Assembly (NCBI RefSeq): GCF_963676065.1
Contig: NZ_OY780933.1
Span: 2,830,122-2,894,121 of the forward strand
Origin: Maridesulfovibrio sp.
Lineage (GTDB): Bacteria > Desulfobacterota > Desulfovibrionia > Desulfovibrionales > Desulfovibrionaceae
Direction of reading: 5' to 3'
Length of the DNA: 64,000 nucleotides
The position numbers and the translations under genes are program-made. Shown in pieces: positions 37,519-47,462 of the stretch; the stretch's first letter is position 1, and each line of letters begins with the position of its first letter. The notes beneath the pieces are model-generated. The model saw nothing but the letters and a program-made list of their open reading frames with translations, searched no databases and was not told the origin of the DNA.

Positions 37519-38586
37519 ATGAAAAAAATAAAGGTTTTGATTGTTGATGACTCCGCTTTGGTTCGTCAGGCTTTGCAGCAGCTGTTTTCCACCGACGGTT
37601 CTATCGAAGTAATCGGCAGTGCCGGGGATCCGTTTGCCGCTGCTGAAATTATGAAGCGGGTTGTTCCTGATGTGATTACCCTCGATATTGAAATGCCCAG
37701 AATGGACGGGCTTACTTTCTTACGCAAGCTGATGAGTCAGCATCCATTGCCTGTGGTAATTTGCTCCACACTTACAGAGCAGGGGTCCGATGCGTATATG
37801 AGAGCTCTTGAATATGGCGCTGTTGAGGTGATTACAAAACCTAAAGTCGGGACTAAGACCTTTTTCGAAGAATCAAGTATCAGGGTTTGTGATGTGGTCA
37901 AAGCGGCTGCAATGATCAAACCGCGCAAACTTTCCGCGCGGCCTATGGCTGTTCAGCCCAAGCTTTCCGCAGATGCGGTCCTGCCAAAATCAAAACCGCG
38001 AAGCGTTCCTTTACAGACTACGGAAAAAGTAGTGCTTGTAGGAGCTTCTACCGGTGGGACGGAGGCTATTCAGAGTTTTTTACAAAGTATGCCTTTAGAT
38101 AGTCCCGGTATAGCCATAGTTCAGCATATGCCTGAAAAATTTACTGCCGCATTTGCTATGAGATTAAATTCCATATGCCGCATTAATGTAAAGGAGGCAT
38201 GTGACGGGGACAGTATATTAAGGGGTCAGGCTTTAATCGCCCCGGGTAATAAGCATATGCTGCTCAAACGTTCCGGTGCCCGTTACTATGTCGAGATTAA
38301 GGATGGCCCACTGGTCAGCCGCCACAGGCCTTCGGTAGATGTTCTTTTCCGTTCCGGGGCATCCAGTGCCGGGAATAATGCGGTTGCGGTAATAATGACC
38401 GGAATGGGTGATGACGGTGCCAAGGGCATGAAGGAATTGCACGATACCGGTACGTATTGCATCGCGCAGGATGAAGCTTCCTGCGTTGTTTTCGGAATGC
38501 CGCAGGAAGCCATCAAGCTTGGTGGGGTTGATAAAATTATGCCGCTTAAGAATATCCCCGGAGCGGTAGTTAATTCATGTAAATAA
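37519..38586 (+). CDS. cheB: CheB-type protein-glutamate methylesterase
   Basis: It removes receptor methyl groups or deamidates Gln. The 355-residue protein has a receiver domain with Asp56 in [11 protein letters not shown], an acidic pair near 10-11, and Lys108 in ITKPK. The linker is followed by the catalytic domain with Ser177 (GASTGGT), His203 (QHMP) and the Asp298/Asp299 pair (GMGDDGAKG). It starts 2 bases after cheR. No CheY, CheW or receptor gene lies in the immediate neighbourhood. Confidence 0.95.
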   Translation: MKKIKVLIVDDSALVRQALQQLFSTDGSIEVIGSAGDPFAAAEIMKRVVPDVITLDIEMPRMDGLTFLRKLMSQHPLPVVICSTLTEQGSDAYMRALEYGAVEVITKPKVGTKTFFEESSIRVCDVVKAAAMIKPRKLSARPMAVQPKLSADAVLPKSKPRSVPLQTTEKVVLVGASTGGTEAIQSFLQSMPLDSPGIAIVQHMPEKFTAAFAMRLNSICRINVKEACDGDSILRGQALIAPGNKHMLLKRSGARYYVEIKDGPLVSRHRPSVDVLFRSGASSAGNNAVAVIMTGMGDDGAKGMKELHDTGTYCIAQDEASCVVFGMPQEAIKLGGVDKIMPLKNIPGAVVNSCK

Positions 38587-38597
38587 GTTAGATAAAA

Positions 38598-38945
38598 CTA
38601 CTGCTTAGCACCTTCGTTGTGTTTATGAATTTCAATGTTCACCTCTTCTGAAGTGACCAGTCCTTCAGTCATGCTTTCATTTAGGAATGCTTTGAAGCTC
38701 TCAATTTTTTCAGCTTTGTCGATAATTTCGATGATCAGAGGTAAGTCTTCGGAAAGTCTTAGGATTGAGGTTGTGCGAACTTGACTGTTGGCCCCGTAAC
38801 CCATGACTCCCCGGTAGACCGAAGCCCCGGCAAGACCTTGCTTTCGCGCCTCTTCTACGATTACTTCGTACAGGGGGCGGTGTTTGAGCCTGTTTTCTTC
38901 ACCTGTGAAAATTTTGAGTCTTACAGCCTTTTCGGTTAATGTCAT
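38598..38945 (-). CDS. DUF190 (PII-like) protein
   Basis: A 115-residue protein of the DUF190 family, with a ferredoxin-like PII-type fold: KIFTGEENRLKHRPLYEVIVEEARKQGLAGASVYRGVMGYG (about 11-50, first part KAVRLKIFTGE). It is a usual companion of crcB and lies 33 bases downstream of it. It may bind nucleotides or regulate the fluoride exporter; this is inferred from co-occurrence. ATTCTC-like bases precede the start, and it is the last gene of this minus-strand pair. Confidence 0.88.
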   Translation of the reverse strand: MTLTEKAVRLKIFTGEENRLKHRPLYEVIVEEARKQGLAGASVYRGVMGYGANSQVRTTSILRLSEDLPLIIEIIDKAEKIESFKAFLNESMTEGLVTSEEVNIEIHKHNEGAKQ

Positions 38946-38978
38946 AACAGGTTCTCCGTTTAAGTGGGTTATTTGAAA

Positions 38979-39359
38979 TCAGGAAACTATGAGTCTGCCA
39001 AGTGCCAGGCCGCCGACTATGCACAAAAATCCCAATAAGCTTTGTCCACCGACATTTAGGGCAGCCATGACCCATTGGCCTGATTTTACCAGGGTTGTGG
39101 ATTCAAACATATATGTTGAGAAAGTGGTAAATGCTCCCATGAAGCCGGTCAGGATGAACAGTCGCATCTCAGGTGGAAAGCCGAGGCGTTCTTCAAATAA
39201 ACCGGTTACAATGCCGAAGAAAAGACAACCAAGCATGTTTACAGCAAATGTTCCTGCCGGGAAAGAGGAATCGATCATGCGCTGGACCATTCCTGAAACC
39301 AGATAGCGGGAGAGGCTTCCGGCTGCCCCGCCTGCCGCGATGAATAAAAATTTATGCAT
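38979..39359 (-). CDS. crcB: CrcB-type fluoride channel
   Basis: A 126-residue, four-helix membrane protein of the Fluc/CrcB family, which forms dual-topology dimers that export fluoride. Signatures are GGAAGSLSRY (about 9-18), FAVNMLGCLFFG (about 38-49) and GFMGAFTTFSTYMFES (about 71-86, the phenylalanine-box region). ATG 39359 has GAAGGA about 8 bases upstream; a longer open frame upstream to 39500 lacks a ribosome site. I see no fluoride riboswitch ahead of it. It is the first gene of a pair with DUF190. Confidence 0.94.
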   Translation of the reverse strand: MHKFLFIAAGGAAGSLSRYLVSGMVQRMIDSSFPAGTFAVNMLGCLFFGIVTGLFEERLGFPPEMRLFILTGFMGAFTTFSTYMFESTTLVKSGQWVMAALNVGGQSLLGFLCIVGGLALGRLIVS

Positions 39360-39428
39360 ATCAAAGTCCTTCAATAACTTTCGTTTATTAATTTTATGTA
39401 GCACTTCAAGCTGAGAGAGAAAAGCAAA

Positions 39429-40004
39429 ATGGCTCTTGAAACCGAATTGAAATATCTGAACGCGGACCATGATGAAGTCCGAAATTTTATGCAGAGGCAT
39501 AGCGGTAAATTTTTAACCCGACACTATGAACGTAATATTGTTCTAGATGATCCGGGTCGGACCCTTTATAAAAGATCGGCACTTCTGCGGGTACGGCAGG
39601 CGGAAAAAATAACCATGACCGTTAAACGTATTCCGGCCGGCCCGGCTACCGGCAAGGCCAAGGTGTACGTTGAGCATGAAACCGAGGTCTCGAATTTTGA
39701 CGAAACGGTGGCCGCCCTGCAGGTGCTGGGCTACGCGCCGGTTTTTAGTTACGAAAAAATCCGGGAAGAGTGGCTTTTTGAAGGCTGCCATATATGTCTG
39801 GATATTCTTCCCTTTGGCCCGTTTATTGAAATTGAAGGATCAGAAGACGAAATTTTGGCTTGCGCCGGTCTGTTGAAGCTCAAGCCGGAAAACGCATCTA
39901 AAAAGACTTACCATGAGCTGAATAAGGATTATAGAAAGACGAATGGACTTGATCCGGATGAGAATTTTATCTTTAAACCGGAAGAAGTAAAAACACTGCT
40001 TTAA
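39429..40004 (+). CDS. CYTH-domain protein (class IV adenylate cyclase-like)
   Basis: A 191-residue triphosphate-tunnel protein. It starts with the ExExK motif (ETELKY, Glu4, Glu6, Lys8) and has further charged strands RSALLRVRQAEKI, TMTVKRIP, EHETEVSNF and ILPFGPFIEIEGSEDE. These charged residues line the tunnel. Members of the group hydrolyse triphosphates or act as CyaB-type cyclases; the sequence does not decide. It starts 69 bases beyond the divergent crcB start and precedes clpS by 124 bases. Confidence 0.9.
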   Translation: MALETELKYLNADHDEVRNFMQRHSGKFLTRHYERNIVLDDPGRTLYKRSALLRVRQAEKITMTVKRIPAGPATGKAKVYVEHETEVSNFDETVAALQVLGYAPVFSYEKIREEWLFEGCHICLDILPFGPFIEIEGSEDEILACAGLLKLKPENASKKTYHELNKDYRKTNGLDPDENFIFKPEEVKTLL

Positions 40005-40128
40005 AGCGGACAGCAGCATACAATAAGTTTTTCATAGCTTAAAAATAAGTAAAACTTCCTCGACAGGTGGGGAAATAGTTCTTATTGTTAACTATAGTCA
40101 AACATAAAAATATTTATAGTAAAGAAAG

Positions 40129-40437
40129 ATGCCTGAATATAAAGAAAATTTTGAGTCAGATGTACTGCTTGAGGATGATCTCAAGGAACCGCGGAAGTTC
40201 CGGGTGCTGCTGCACAATGACGATTATACTTCCATGGAATTCGTTGTGGCCGTGCTCATGCAGGTTTTCAGGAAAACAGAAGAGGAATCCACGAAAATAA
40301 TGCTTCAGGTCCACAATGACGGGGTCGGGGTTTGTGGAGTTTACACGGCCGAAGTTGCTGAAACACGCGTTGAAATGGTCAAGCAGCTTGCACAGCAGGC
40401 AGGCTACCCGCTGAAATGCACAATCGAAGAGGTCTAG
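40129..40437 (+). CDS. clpS: ClpS adaptor (N-end rule)
   Basis: The adaptor that delivers N-degron substrates to ClpAP. The 102-residue protein has a flexible acidic N-terminus (about 1-22) and the conserved binding pocket around VLLHNDDYTSMEFVV (about 26-40) and VHNDGVGVCGVYTAEVAETR (about 61-80). AAAGAAAG lies just before ATG 40129. It is 1 base ahead of clpA; aat follows beyond a terminator. All three belong to the same degradation pathway. Confidence 0.95.
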   Translation: MPEYKENFESDVLLEDDLKEPRKFRVLLHNDDYTSMEFVVAVLMQVFRKTEEESTKIMLQVHNDGVGVCGVYTAEVAETRVEMVKQLAQQAGYPLKCTIEEV

Positions 40438-40438
40438 T

Positions 40439-42751
40439 ATGCTCAGTAAGACATTGGAACAGGCATTGACTTCTGCGGTTAACGAAGTCAGGCTCAGAAA
40501 TCACGAGTTTCTCACTCTTGAACATCTGCTTTATGCGATAGTTCAGGAGGAAATGGGAGCGGACATCATTGCCGGATGTGGCGCAGAGCTTCCAAAGCTC
40601 CGTAGCCAACTGGAACGTTTCTTTGACGAAAACCTTGAACCTCTGCCCACCGGGGTTGATACCGAAGTCATCCAGACTCTCGGAGTTCGACGGGTATTGC
40701 AAAGGGCGATTTGGCAGAAGAAGGCCGCCGGAAAGGATGTGGTCGAGGTTGGCGATGTGATTGCCGCCATGTTTGAAGAGGAAGATTCCTACGCTGTCTA
40801 TTTCCTCAAGACTCATGATATTTCACGGTTGGATATTCTTGAATATATTTCCCATTCCATGAGCGAAGGCGGCGACTGGGCAGAAGGTTTGGACATCAGT
40901 CCCAACCCGCGTACCGGAGACGGCGGTTCTTCCGCTGAAGGAAGACCTTCATCCGGTGCCGGCGACAAGCCGTCCCCGCTGGAGGAATTTACCACGAATC
41001 TCACCCAGCGCGCCCGCGACGGTAAGATCGATCCGCTTATAGGACGAGACAATGAGGTTGAGCGCACCCTGCAGGTTCTTTCCCGTAGACGCAAGAACAA
41101 CCCTATTTTTGTAGGTGATCCCGGCGTCGGTAAGACTGCCATGGCTGAAGGTCTCGCCCTAGCTATCGCCAAGGGTAACGTGCCTGCCGCTTTTGAAGAT
41201 ACCGACGTCTTTGCCCTTGATATGGGCTCGCTGCTGGCCGGAACCAAGTACCGCGGCGACTTTGAATCCCGGCTTAAGGGCGTGCTGGCCCAGCTTAAGA
41301 ATATGGATGGAGCGATCCTTTTCGTGGATGAAATCCATACCATCGTAGGGGCCGGAGCAGTAAGCGGTGGTTCCATGGATGCCTCTAATATTCTCAAGCC
41401 CTTTCTGGGATCAGGTGAAATCCGTTGCATCGGAGCCACGACTTACGAGGAATATAAGAATCATTTTGAGAAGGACCGGGCTCTTTCCCGTAGATTTCAG
41501 AAGATCGACATCACCGAACCTTCGGTGGAGGAGACCATTGAAATTCTTAAGGGCCTCAAGCCTTATTACGAGGAACATCATAATGTTTTTTACGCTCCGT
41601 CGGCAATCAAGGCCGCGTCGGAGCTCGCAGCAAGGCATATTAATGAGCGTTTCCTGCCTGACAAGGCTATTGATGTTATTGATGAGGCCGGAGCCTTTTA
41701 TAATCTCAGCCAGCGCAAGCGTAAGGATAACCGCATTGTCGTAGCTGATGTTGAAAAGGTTATCTCCAAGATGGCCCGCATCCCGACAAGGCGAATCACC
41801 ATGTCCGACCGTTCCCGTTTGCAGGAACTGGATGTGAACTTAAAGAATGTTGTCTTTGGTCAGGATAAGGCTGTTGATATCATCACTAAGGCTATCCTGC
41901 GGTCCCGTGCGGGCATGAAGCAGATCGGCCGTCCTACCGGTTCTTTCCTGCTTACCGGTCCCACCGGTGTTGGTAAGACTGAGCTTGCCAAGCAGCTGGC
42001 TTCTACCATGGGTGTTCATTTCATGCGTTTTGATATGAGTGAGTACATGGAAAAGCACGCTGTTGCCCGCTTGATCGGTGCCCCTCCGGGCTATGTGGGA
42101 TTTGATCAGGGAGGATTGCTCACAGAGGGTGTGCGTAAGAATCCGCATTGTGTAATTCTTTTTGATGAAATCGAGAAGGCCCATCCGGATGTGTTTAACA
42201 TTCTGTTGCAGGTCATGGATTACGCCACCTTGACTGATAATAACGGCCGCAAGGCCGATTTCAGGCATGTTGTCCTGCTCATGACCTCCAATGCCGGAGC
42301 GCGTGAAATGGCCAAGGGCGGAATCGGCTTTGGTGCCAGCGTGAAGGGCGGCGAGGATAAGGGACGCGGACTTAAGGCTGTGGAAAAGATTTTCAGCCCT
42401 GAATTCCGCAACCGGCTTGATGCTATCGTGCCTTTTAATTCCCTGCAGATTGATATCATGGAGCTTATCGTTGAAAAGTTCATCAAGGAACTCAACGGAC
42501 AGCTGCTTGATAACAAGGTAACCATCGAGCTGGATAAGAAGTCCCGCCGCTGGTTGGCCGAGAAGGGACACGATCCGGCATATGGGGCAAGACCCATGGC
42601 CCGTTTGATTCAGACTTCCATCAAGGATGAGATCGCCGATGAAATTCTCTTCGGTAAGCTGGTCAAGGGCGGAACAGTTCAAGTTTCTACCAAGGGCAAG
42701 GATGAAGACGAGAAGCTCAGCTTTAAGTTTAAAACTTCGACTAAGAATTAG
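40439..42751 (+). CDS. clpA: ATP-dependent Clp protease subunit ClpA
   Basis: A double AAA+ unfoldase that works with ClpP. The 770-residue protein has the N-terminal repeat domain, the first ATPase (Walker A GDPGVGKT, about 221-228; DEIHTIVGAG), a middle region typical of ClpA rather than ClpB (no long M domain), and the second ATPase (GPTGVGKT, about 507-514; FDEIEKAH). It starts with ATG 40439 directly after the clpS stop, so clpS and clpA are co-translated. A terminator follows. Confidence 0.97.
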   Translation: MLSKTLEQALTSAVNEVRLRNHEFLTLEHLLYAIVQEEMGADIIAGCGAELPKLRSQLERFFDENLEPLPTGVDTEVIQTLGVRRVLQRAIWQKKAAGKDVVEVGDVIAAMFEEEDSYAVYFLKTHDISRLDILEYISHSMSEGGDWAEGLDISPNPRTGDGGSSAEGRPSSGAGDKPSPLEEFTTNLTQRARDGKIDPLIGRDNEVERTLQVLSRRRKNNPIFVGDPGVGKTAMAEGLALAIAKGNVPAAFEDTDVFALDMGSLLAGTKYRGDFESRLKGVLAQLKNMDGAILFVDEIHTIVGAGAVSGGSMDASNILKPFLGSGEIRCIGATTYEEYKNHFEKDRALSRRFQKIDITEPSVEETIEILKGLKPYYEEHHNVFYAPSAIKAASELAARHINERFLPDKAIDVIDEAGAFYNLSQRKRKDNRIVVADVEKVISKMARIPTRRITMSDRSRLQELDVNLKNVVFGQDKAVDIITKAILRSRAGMKQIGRPTGSFLLTGPTGVGKTELAKQLASTMGVHFMRFDMSEYMEKHAVARLIGAPPGYVGFDQGGLLTEGVRKNPHCVILFDEIEKAHPDVFNILLQVMDYATLTDNNGRKADFRHVVLLMTSNAGAREMAKGGIGFGASVKGGEDKGRGLKAVEKIFSPEFRNRLDAIVPFNSLQIDIMELIVEKFIKELNGQLLDNKVTIELDKKSRRWLAEKGHDPAYGARPMARLIQTSIKDEIADEILFGKLVKGGTVQVSTKGKDEDEKLSFKFKTSTKN

Positions 42752-42786
42752 GGTTGTTTGACCCGTATGATATATTAACTTCTACA

Positions 42787-42821
42787 GGGGAGGCTTCCGC
42801 AGGGGAGCTTCCTCTTTTTTT
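42787..42821 (+). terminator. Intrinsic terminator after clpA
   Basis: A G/C-rich imperfect hairpin (42787-42800 with 42803-42813; GAGG/CCTC ends, an inner CTTCC/GGGAG stem and an asymmetric bulge), followed by seven T. Confidence 0.85.
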
Positions 42822-42923
42822 GCTTAATTATAATAATAGCAGCGAATATAATAAGTTTAGCTCTATTGCCAAAACATAATAATCGTTTATTATTAGAGAG
42901 AGTCTGCAAGTCCAAGGATTATT

Positions 42924-43646
42924 ATGGTTGTTTATAGACTGATAGAAGAACCCATTTTCCCGCATCCGGATGAAGCCGAACCGGATGGATTATTGGCCGT
43001 TGGCGGTGATTTAAGCCCCGAGCGCTTACTTTCCGCATACGCAGCGGGTATTTTCCCGTGGTATGATGAGAAATCCCCGATTCTGTGGTGGTCGCTTGAC
43101 CCCCGCTTGATATTGAATCTGGATAAACTGCACATTTCACGCCGCGTAAAACGCAAGATCAGAAATCAGGAATATACCGTTACCTTCGATCATGATTTTG
43201 AAAGCGTAATTTCCAATTGTGCCCGGAAATTTCGTCCGGGTCAGGCTGGAACATGGATTTTACCCGAAATTATTGAGGCTTATGTGAAATTGCATAGGCT
43301 TGGTTTTGCGCACAGCGTTGAAGTCTGGAATAGTCATGGCAATCTTGTCGGAGGGCTGTACGGAGTCTCGCTGGGTAGAATTTTTTCCGGTGAATCCATG
43401 TTTTTTCTTGAGCCGGATGCATCAAAATTCGGTTTTTCCTATCTTGTGCAGTGGCTTAAAAATCGGGAATTTCACTTTGTTGACTGCCAGCAGCCCACGG
43501 ATCACCTTAAATCTCTCGGAGCAGAGGAGGTAAGTCGGGAATCTTTTCTGGAGAAACTTGATGCGGCTCTGGAGTTTCCTGCCTTGCGTGGACAATGGGA
43601 GTTTATGGAAGGTGAATACCGGCTGATAACTAAAATTCTGAGTTAG
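42924..43646 (+). CDS. aat: Leucyl/phenylalanyl-tRNA-protein transferase
   Basis: It adds Leu or Phe to proteins beginning with Lys or Arg, making N-degrons for ClpS. The 240-residue GNAT-fold protein has FPHPDEAEPDGLLAVGGDL, YAAGIFPWYDE and the SLGRIFSGESMFF motif, plus FVDCQQPTDHLKSLGA. AAGGAT-like bases precede ATG 42924. The gene lies beyond the clpA terminator and probably has its own promoter in the AT-rich 42840-42920 stretch. It completes the clpS-clpA-aat cluster. Confidence 0.96.
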   Translation: MVVYRLIEEPIFPHPDEAEPDGLLAVGGDLSPERLLSAYAAGIFPWYDEKSPILWWSLDPRLILNLDKLHISRRVKRKIRNQEYTVTFDHDFESVISNCARKFRPGQAGTWILPEIIEAYVKLHRLGFAHSVEVWNSHGNLVGGLYGVSLGRIFSGESMFFLEPDASKFGFSYLVQWLKNREFHFVDCQQPTDHLKSLGAEEVSRESFLEKLDAALEFPALRGQWEFMEGEYRLITKILS

Positions 43647-43652
43647 AATAAT

Positions 43653-43687
43653 AACAGCGGAGGATTCTTGAAGAATCCTCCGCTGTT
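43653..43687. terminator. Perfect 16-bp hairpin after aat
   Basis: AACAGCGGAGGATTCT (43653-43668) and its exact complement (43672-43687) around a 3-base loop. There is no strong T-run, but the stem is long and lies between aat and the convergent gene at 43785, so it may serve both directions. Confidence 0.75.
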
Positions 43688-43784
43688 AAAATTTAGACAA
43701 AATATTGAAGAGCTTTCGACAAATTCTACTTATTGAAAATGCTGTGAATTTTAGGCTCTGTGGAAAAAGCTTAAGCCGTATGTT

Positions 43785-44282
43785 TTAATTGTCATCGTTT
43801 TCGCGGGTTTCAACCAGCGGGCGGTGCGCGCCGAGGTTGTATAGGCCGCGCAGAGCGAAGGGCAGGTCGAAATGAGGTACTTTTTCAAACTTGATCAGCC
43901 CGATATCTTTACCCTCAGTGATGGAGGAAAGCGGCGGCAACCCTGTGGGCACGGGGAATTCCATGGGAGTGGAGAAGATTGATTCCAGCCTTGAGGAGTA
44001 GTGATCTTTTAGATAATCAACAACCTGATCACGTTCTTCCACGGTGAATGATTCAAGGATGATTTTGCGATCTCTCTCTTCATTGGGAACAGCATCAAGA
44101 GTAGCGGGACCGCCGAAAAGATTATCCCACTTTATTTCAGTTTCATCCGCGTCATTCCATTCGGGACGGAAAAGGTGTACTTCAACGTCGCGGCGACCTT
44201 TGAAGCTTTTGATGACCATGGATACCGCGTATCCGCGCGTACTGGGGATTTCCCCGTTTTCAATCTGGATTATAGGAATCAT
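43785..44282 (-). CDS. Conserved protein of unknown function
   Basis: A 165-residue soluble, acidic protein. Sequence blocks visible are MIPIIQIENGEIPSTRGYAV, VIKSFKGRRDVEVHLFRPEW, and a C-terminal IGLIKFEKVPHFDLPFALRG. There is no signal peptide, membrane helix or nucleotide-binding motif. It is a single gene between the aat hairpin and divergent uvrB, and AGGTAGC-type bases precede its start. I do not recognise the family. Confidence 0.8.
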   Translation of the reverse strand: MIPIIQIENGEIPSTRGYAVSMVIKSFKGRRDVEVHLFRPEWNDADETEIKWDNLFGGPATLDAVPNEERDRKIILESFTVEERDQVVDYLKDHYSSRLESIFSTPMEFPVPTGLPPLSSITEGKDIGLIKFEKVPHFDLPFALRGLYNLGAHRPLVETRENDDN

Positions 44283-44382
44283 TGCTACCTCGCAAAATGA
44301 ATGTTTTAATGAGCATATCTGCTTGTTAATCTATTCTACATAACTATTTTAATTTAACAGCACAAGTCGGGAACCTAGCATA

Positions 44383-46389
44383 ATGGCGAACAATTTTGAG
44401 CTTGTAAGTGAATATACACTCAAGGGCGACCAGCCTGAAGCGGTGAGAGAACTGGTCGAAAATATAAAGCACGGTGTGCAGGACCAGGTCCTGCTCGGCG
44501 CGACCGGTACCGGTAAAACCTTTGCCATGGCCAATGTGATCAAGGAATTGAACCGTCCCACGCTGGTTATGGCTCCCAACAAAACTCTCGCGGCCCAGCT
44601 TTTTAATGAATTCAAGGCCTTATTTCCGCATAACGCCGTTGAATATTTTGTCAGTTATTACGATTACTATCAGCCGGAAGCCTATCTGCCGCATTCCGAT
44701 ACCTACATTGAAAAAGATTCGTCCATCAATGACGACATCGATAAACTGCGTCACTCCGCTACCCATGCACTGCTGACCCGGCGGGATGTTTTGATCGTAG
44801 CCTCTGTTTCCTGTATTTACGGTCTTGGTTCGCCGGAATTTTACGCCAAAATGATAATCCCGGTGGAAGAGGGGCAGGAAATGTCCATGGAAAAGCTCAT
44901 GGACCGGCTGGTGGAGGTCCAATACGAGCGTAATGATTACGATTTCCATCGCGGAACTTTCCGGGTGCGCGGTGATGTTATCGAGATCATTCCGGCATAC
45001 AGTCGCGAACAGGCCCTGCGAATCGAATTCTTCGGGGATGAAATTGATTCCATACTTGAAACAGACCCGCTTACCGGAGAAGTCACCGGACGCAGGCGTA
45101 AGACAGTAATCTATCCGGCAAGTCACTTTGTTTCCGATCAGGATAACCTTGAGCGCGCAAGGGAAGACATCCGAAATGAACTTTCCGAGACTCTTGTTAA
45201 GTATAAAAATGATAACAAACTGATTGAGGCGCAGCGCATTGAGCAGCGCACTATGTATGATCTGGAGATGATTGAGGAGATTGGTTACTGCAACGGTATC
45301 GAAAACTATTCGCGGCATCTTGATGGTCGTAAAGAGGGTGAGCCTCCGGCAACCCTGATTCATTATTTTCCCGATGATTTTTTGCTGTTTATGGACGAAT
45401 CACATATTGCCGTACCGCAGGTGGGCGCCATGTATAACGGTGACCGCTCCCGTAAAACAACTCTGGTTAATTTCGGGTTCCGGCTTCCTTCCGCTCTCGA
45501 TAACCGTCCGTTATGCTTTGAGGAGTTCCTCGACAAAATAGGGCAGACCGTTTATGTTTCCGCAACTCCTGGACCTTGGGAAATGGAGCGGGCGCAAGGT
45601 CTGGTCGTGGAGCAGATTATCCGGCCTACAGGATTGCTTGATCCCGAGATTGAAGTGCGTCCGGTCAAGGGCCAGATGGATGATCTGCTGGCTGAGTGCA
45701 AAGAGCGGGAGAAACGCGGTGAGCGGGTGCTGATCACCACGCTGACCAAGCGTATGTCCGAAGATCTGACCGAGTATTTCAATCAGATGGGCGTGGAAGC
45801 CAAGTACCTGCATTCTGATATCGACACCATGGAACGTATGGCGATTATCCAGTCTTTGCGTGCCGGAGAATTTGTGGCTCTGGTCGGTATTAACCTCTTG
45901 CGTGAAGGTCTTGATATTCCTGAAGTTTCACTTGTCGCCATACTTGATGCCGATAAAGAGGGATTTCTGCGTTCCACCCGGTCCCTAATCCAGACATTCG
46001 GTCGCGCGGCCCGTAATTCTGAGGGGCGTGTTATTCTTTACGCGGATAATGTGACCCGTTCCATGCGTACCGCCATGGATGAAACTTATCGCCGCCGTGC
46101 AAAACAGATTGAGTACAATGAAACTCACGGCATTGTTCCCCAGACTATTGCAAAATCACTGGATAATATGCTGGGTACATTGTACTCTGATACATGGTCG
46201 GGCGGTGAGGTCAAGATCGCGGCTGAAGAAGCTGCCGAGTATGGACTTGATCCCGCAAAGATGGAAAAAGAAGTTCGTAAGCTGGAAAAGGATATGCGTA
46301 AGTACGCGGCTGAGCTTGAATTTGAGAAAGCAGCCGAACTGCGTGACCGGATTCAGAATTTGCGCGAGAAGATTCTCAGTCTCGGATAA
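44383..46389 (+). CDS. uvrB: Excinuclease ABC subunit B
   Basis: The damage-verification helicase of nucleotide excision repair. The 668-residue protein has Walker A GATGTGKT (39-46), the beta-hairpin region [12 protein letters not shown] (about 92-103), DESH (about 337-340), helicase motifs with [10 protein letters not shown] and QTFGRAARN, and a C-terminal UVR domain ([21 protein letters not shown]). ATG 44383 was chosen; the ribosome site is weak. There is no obvious SOS box in the 100 bases upstream. It is 35 bases ahead of the K+ channel gene. Confidence 0.97.
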   Translation: MANNFELVSEYTLKGDQPEAVRELVENIKHGVQDQVLLGATGTGKTFAMANVIKELNRPTLVMAPNKTLAAQLFNEFKALFPHNAVEYFVSYYDYYQPEAYLPHSDTYIEKDSSINDDIDKLRHSATHALLTRRDVLIVASVSCIYGLGSPEFYAKMIIPVEEGQEMSMEKLMDRLVEVQYERNDYDFHRGTFRVRGDVIEIIPAYSREQALRIEFFGDEIDSILETDPLTGEVTGRRRKTVIYPASHFVSDQDNLERAREDIRNELSETLVKYKNDNKLIEAQRIEQRTMYDLEMIEEIGYCNGIENYSRHLDGRKEGEPPATLIHYFPDDFLLFMDESHIAVPQVGAMYNGDRSRKTTLVNFGFRLPSALDNRPLCFEEFLDKIGQTVYVSATPGPWEMERAQGLVVEQIIRPTGLLDPEIEVRPVKGQMDDLLAECKEREKRGERVLITTLTKRMSEDLTEYFNQMGVEAKYLHSDIDTMERMAIIQSLRAGEFVALVGINLLREGLDIPEVSLVAILDADKEGFLRSTRSLIQTFGRAARNSEGRVILYADNVTRSMRTAMDETYRRRAKQIEYNETHGIVPQTIAKSLDNMLGTLYSDTWSGGEVKIAAEEAAEYGLDPAKMEKEVRKLEKDMRKYAAELEFEKAAELRDRIQNLREKILSLG

Positions 46390-46424
46390 TACTGTCGGTT
46401 AACAATCAACCTGGACTGTCAGGA

Positions 46425-47462
46425 ATGAAATCCAAATCCATATTCGTTAGACTGCTGCGCTTGAGGCGCGACTTTGGAATGTTCTGGGGGCTTATCTCCG
46501 GTGTCATTTACATGGCGTTTGTGTTTATCGCAGGCATTATTGGTTATATGTGGATTGAGGGCTGGAATTTACTGAATAGTTTTTACATGGTCGTGATCAC
46601 TTTATCCACTGTGGGATTTATGGAAGTGCTGCCTCTTTCGGATGACGGCAGGCTTTTCACTTCTATTCTCATCCTTGGCGGTGTTGGTGGTTTTGCATAT
46701 TTGATCGGTGCTTTTTCCCAACTGCTTGTCGAAGGGCGGTTGCAGGCAATCTTAGGGAGACGCAGAATGCATAAGACAATAGGGAAATTTAAGGATCATA
46801 TAATTGTCTGCGGTTATGGACGGATCGGTGCCATTGTGACCAATGAAATTCTGGAAGAAGGTCTTAATGTTGTTGTCATTGATAACAATCCGGAGCTTAT
46901 CTCTCAGATGGAATCCGCCGGGATAGCCTGTATTGAAGGTGACGCTACCTGTGATGAAATTCTCCAGCTGGCCGGACTTTCCAATGCAAAGACCCTGATT
47001 GCCGCGCTTTCGGATGAAGCGGCCAATGTTTACGTTACCCTGATAGCCCGTCAATCAAATATAAATGTGAACATTATCGCCCGTGGTAATGATACCGCGA
47101 GTATTTCCCGGTTGGAATTTGCCGGGGCTGACCGGGTTGTGCTGCCCCATACCATCGGTGGAATCCGTATGGCGCAATCAGTTCTGCGTCCCACAGTTAC
47201 AAACTTTCTCGATATTGCCATGCGCGGCAAGATCGATTTGCAGATGGAAGAGCTTTTCGTTACCGATTCTTCCGAGCTGGTCGGGATGGACCTGATTGAA
47301 TCAAAAATTAGGCCCCGTTTTAACCTGATCATCATTGCCATTCGTAAAGGAAGCGGCGAAATGGTTTTTAATCCCGGTCCTAAAGAAGTCATTGAAGCAG
47401 GTGATACTCTGCTCACAGTCGGAAAAAATTCCGACCTTTCTGCCATTGGTAAGATTTTATAG
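46425..47462 (+). CDS. Potassium channel with RCK (TrkA-N) domain, TVGF filter
   Basis: A 345-residue two-helix channel subunit. There is an N-terminal basic stretch, a membrane segment (about 20-42), a pore region with the filter LSTVGFME (60-67), and a second helix (about 78-100). Then come RCK_N with a Rossmann GYGRIG (130-135) and DGDATCDEIL-like loop, and RCK_C (about 260-345). The usual filter is TVGYG; here it is TVGFM, losing the second glycine. That could alter ion selectivity or make it a non-selective channel. It follows uvrB closely but need not share a function. Confidence 0.87.
   Translation: MKSKSIFVRLLRLRRDFGMFWGLISGVIYMAFVFIAGIIGYMWIEGWNLLNSFYMVVITLSTVGFMEVLPLSDDGRLFTSILILGGVGGFAYLIGAFSQLLVEGRLQAILGRRRMHKTIGKFKDHIIVCGYGRIGAIVTNEILEEGLNVVVIDNNPELISQMESAGIACIEGDATCDEILQLAGLSNAKTLIAALSDEAANVYVTLIARQSNINVNIIARGNDTASISRLEFAGADRVVLPHTIGGIRMAQSVLRPTVTNFLDIAMRGKIDLQMEELFVTDSSELVGMDLIESKIRPRFNLIIIAIRKGSGEMVFNPGPKEVIEAGDTLLTVGKNSDLSAIGKIL

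Noticed and set aside
39360-39428. Fluoride riboswitch ahead of crcB
   Set aside because: The upstream 69 bases are too short and lack the conserved riboswitch core; no compact GC stems are visible.
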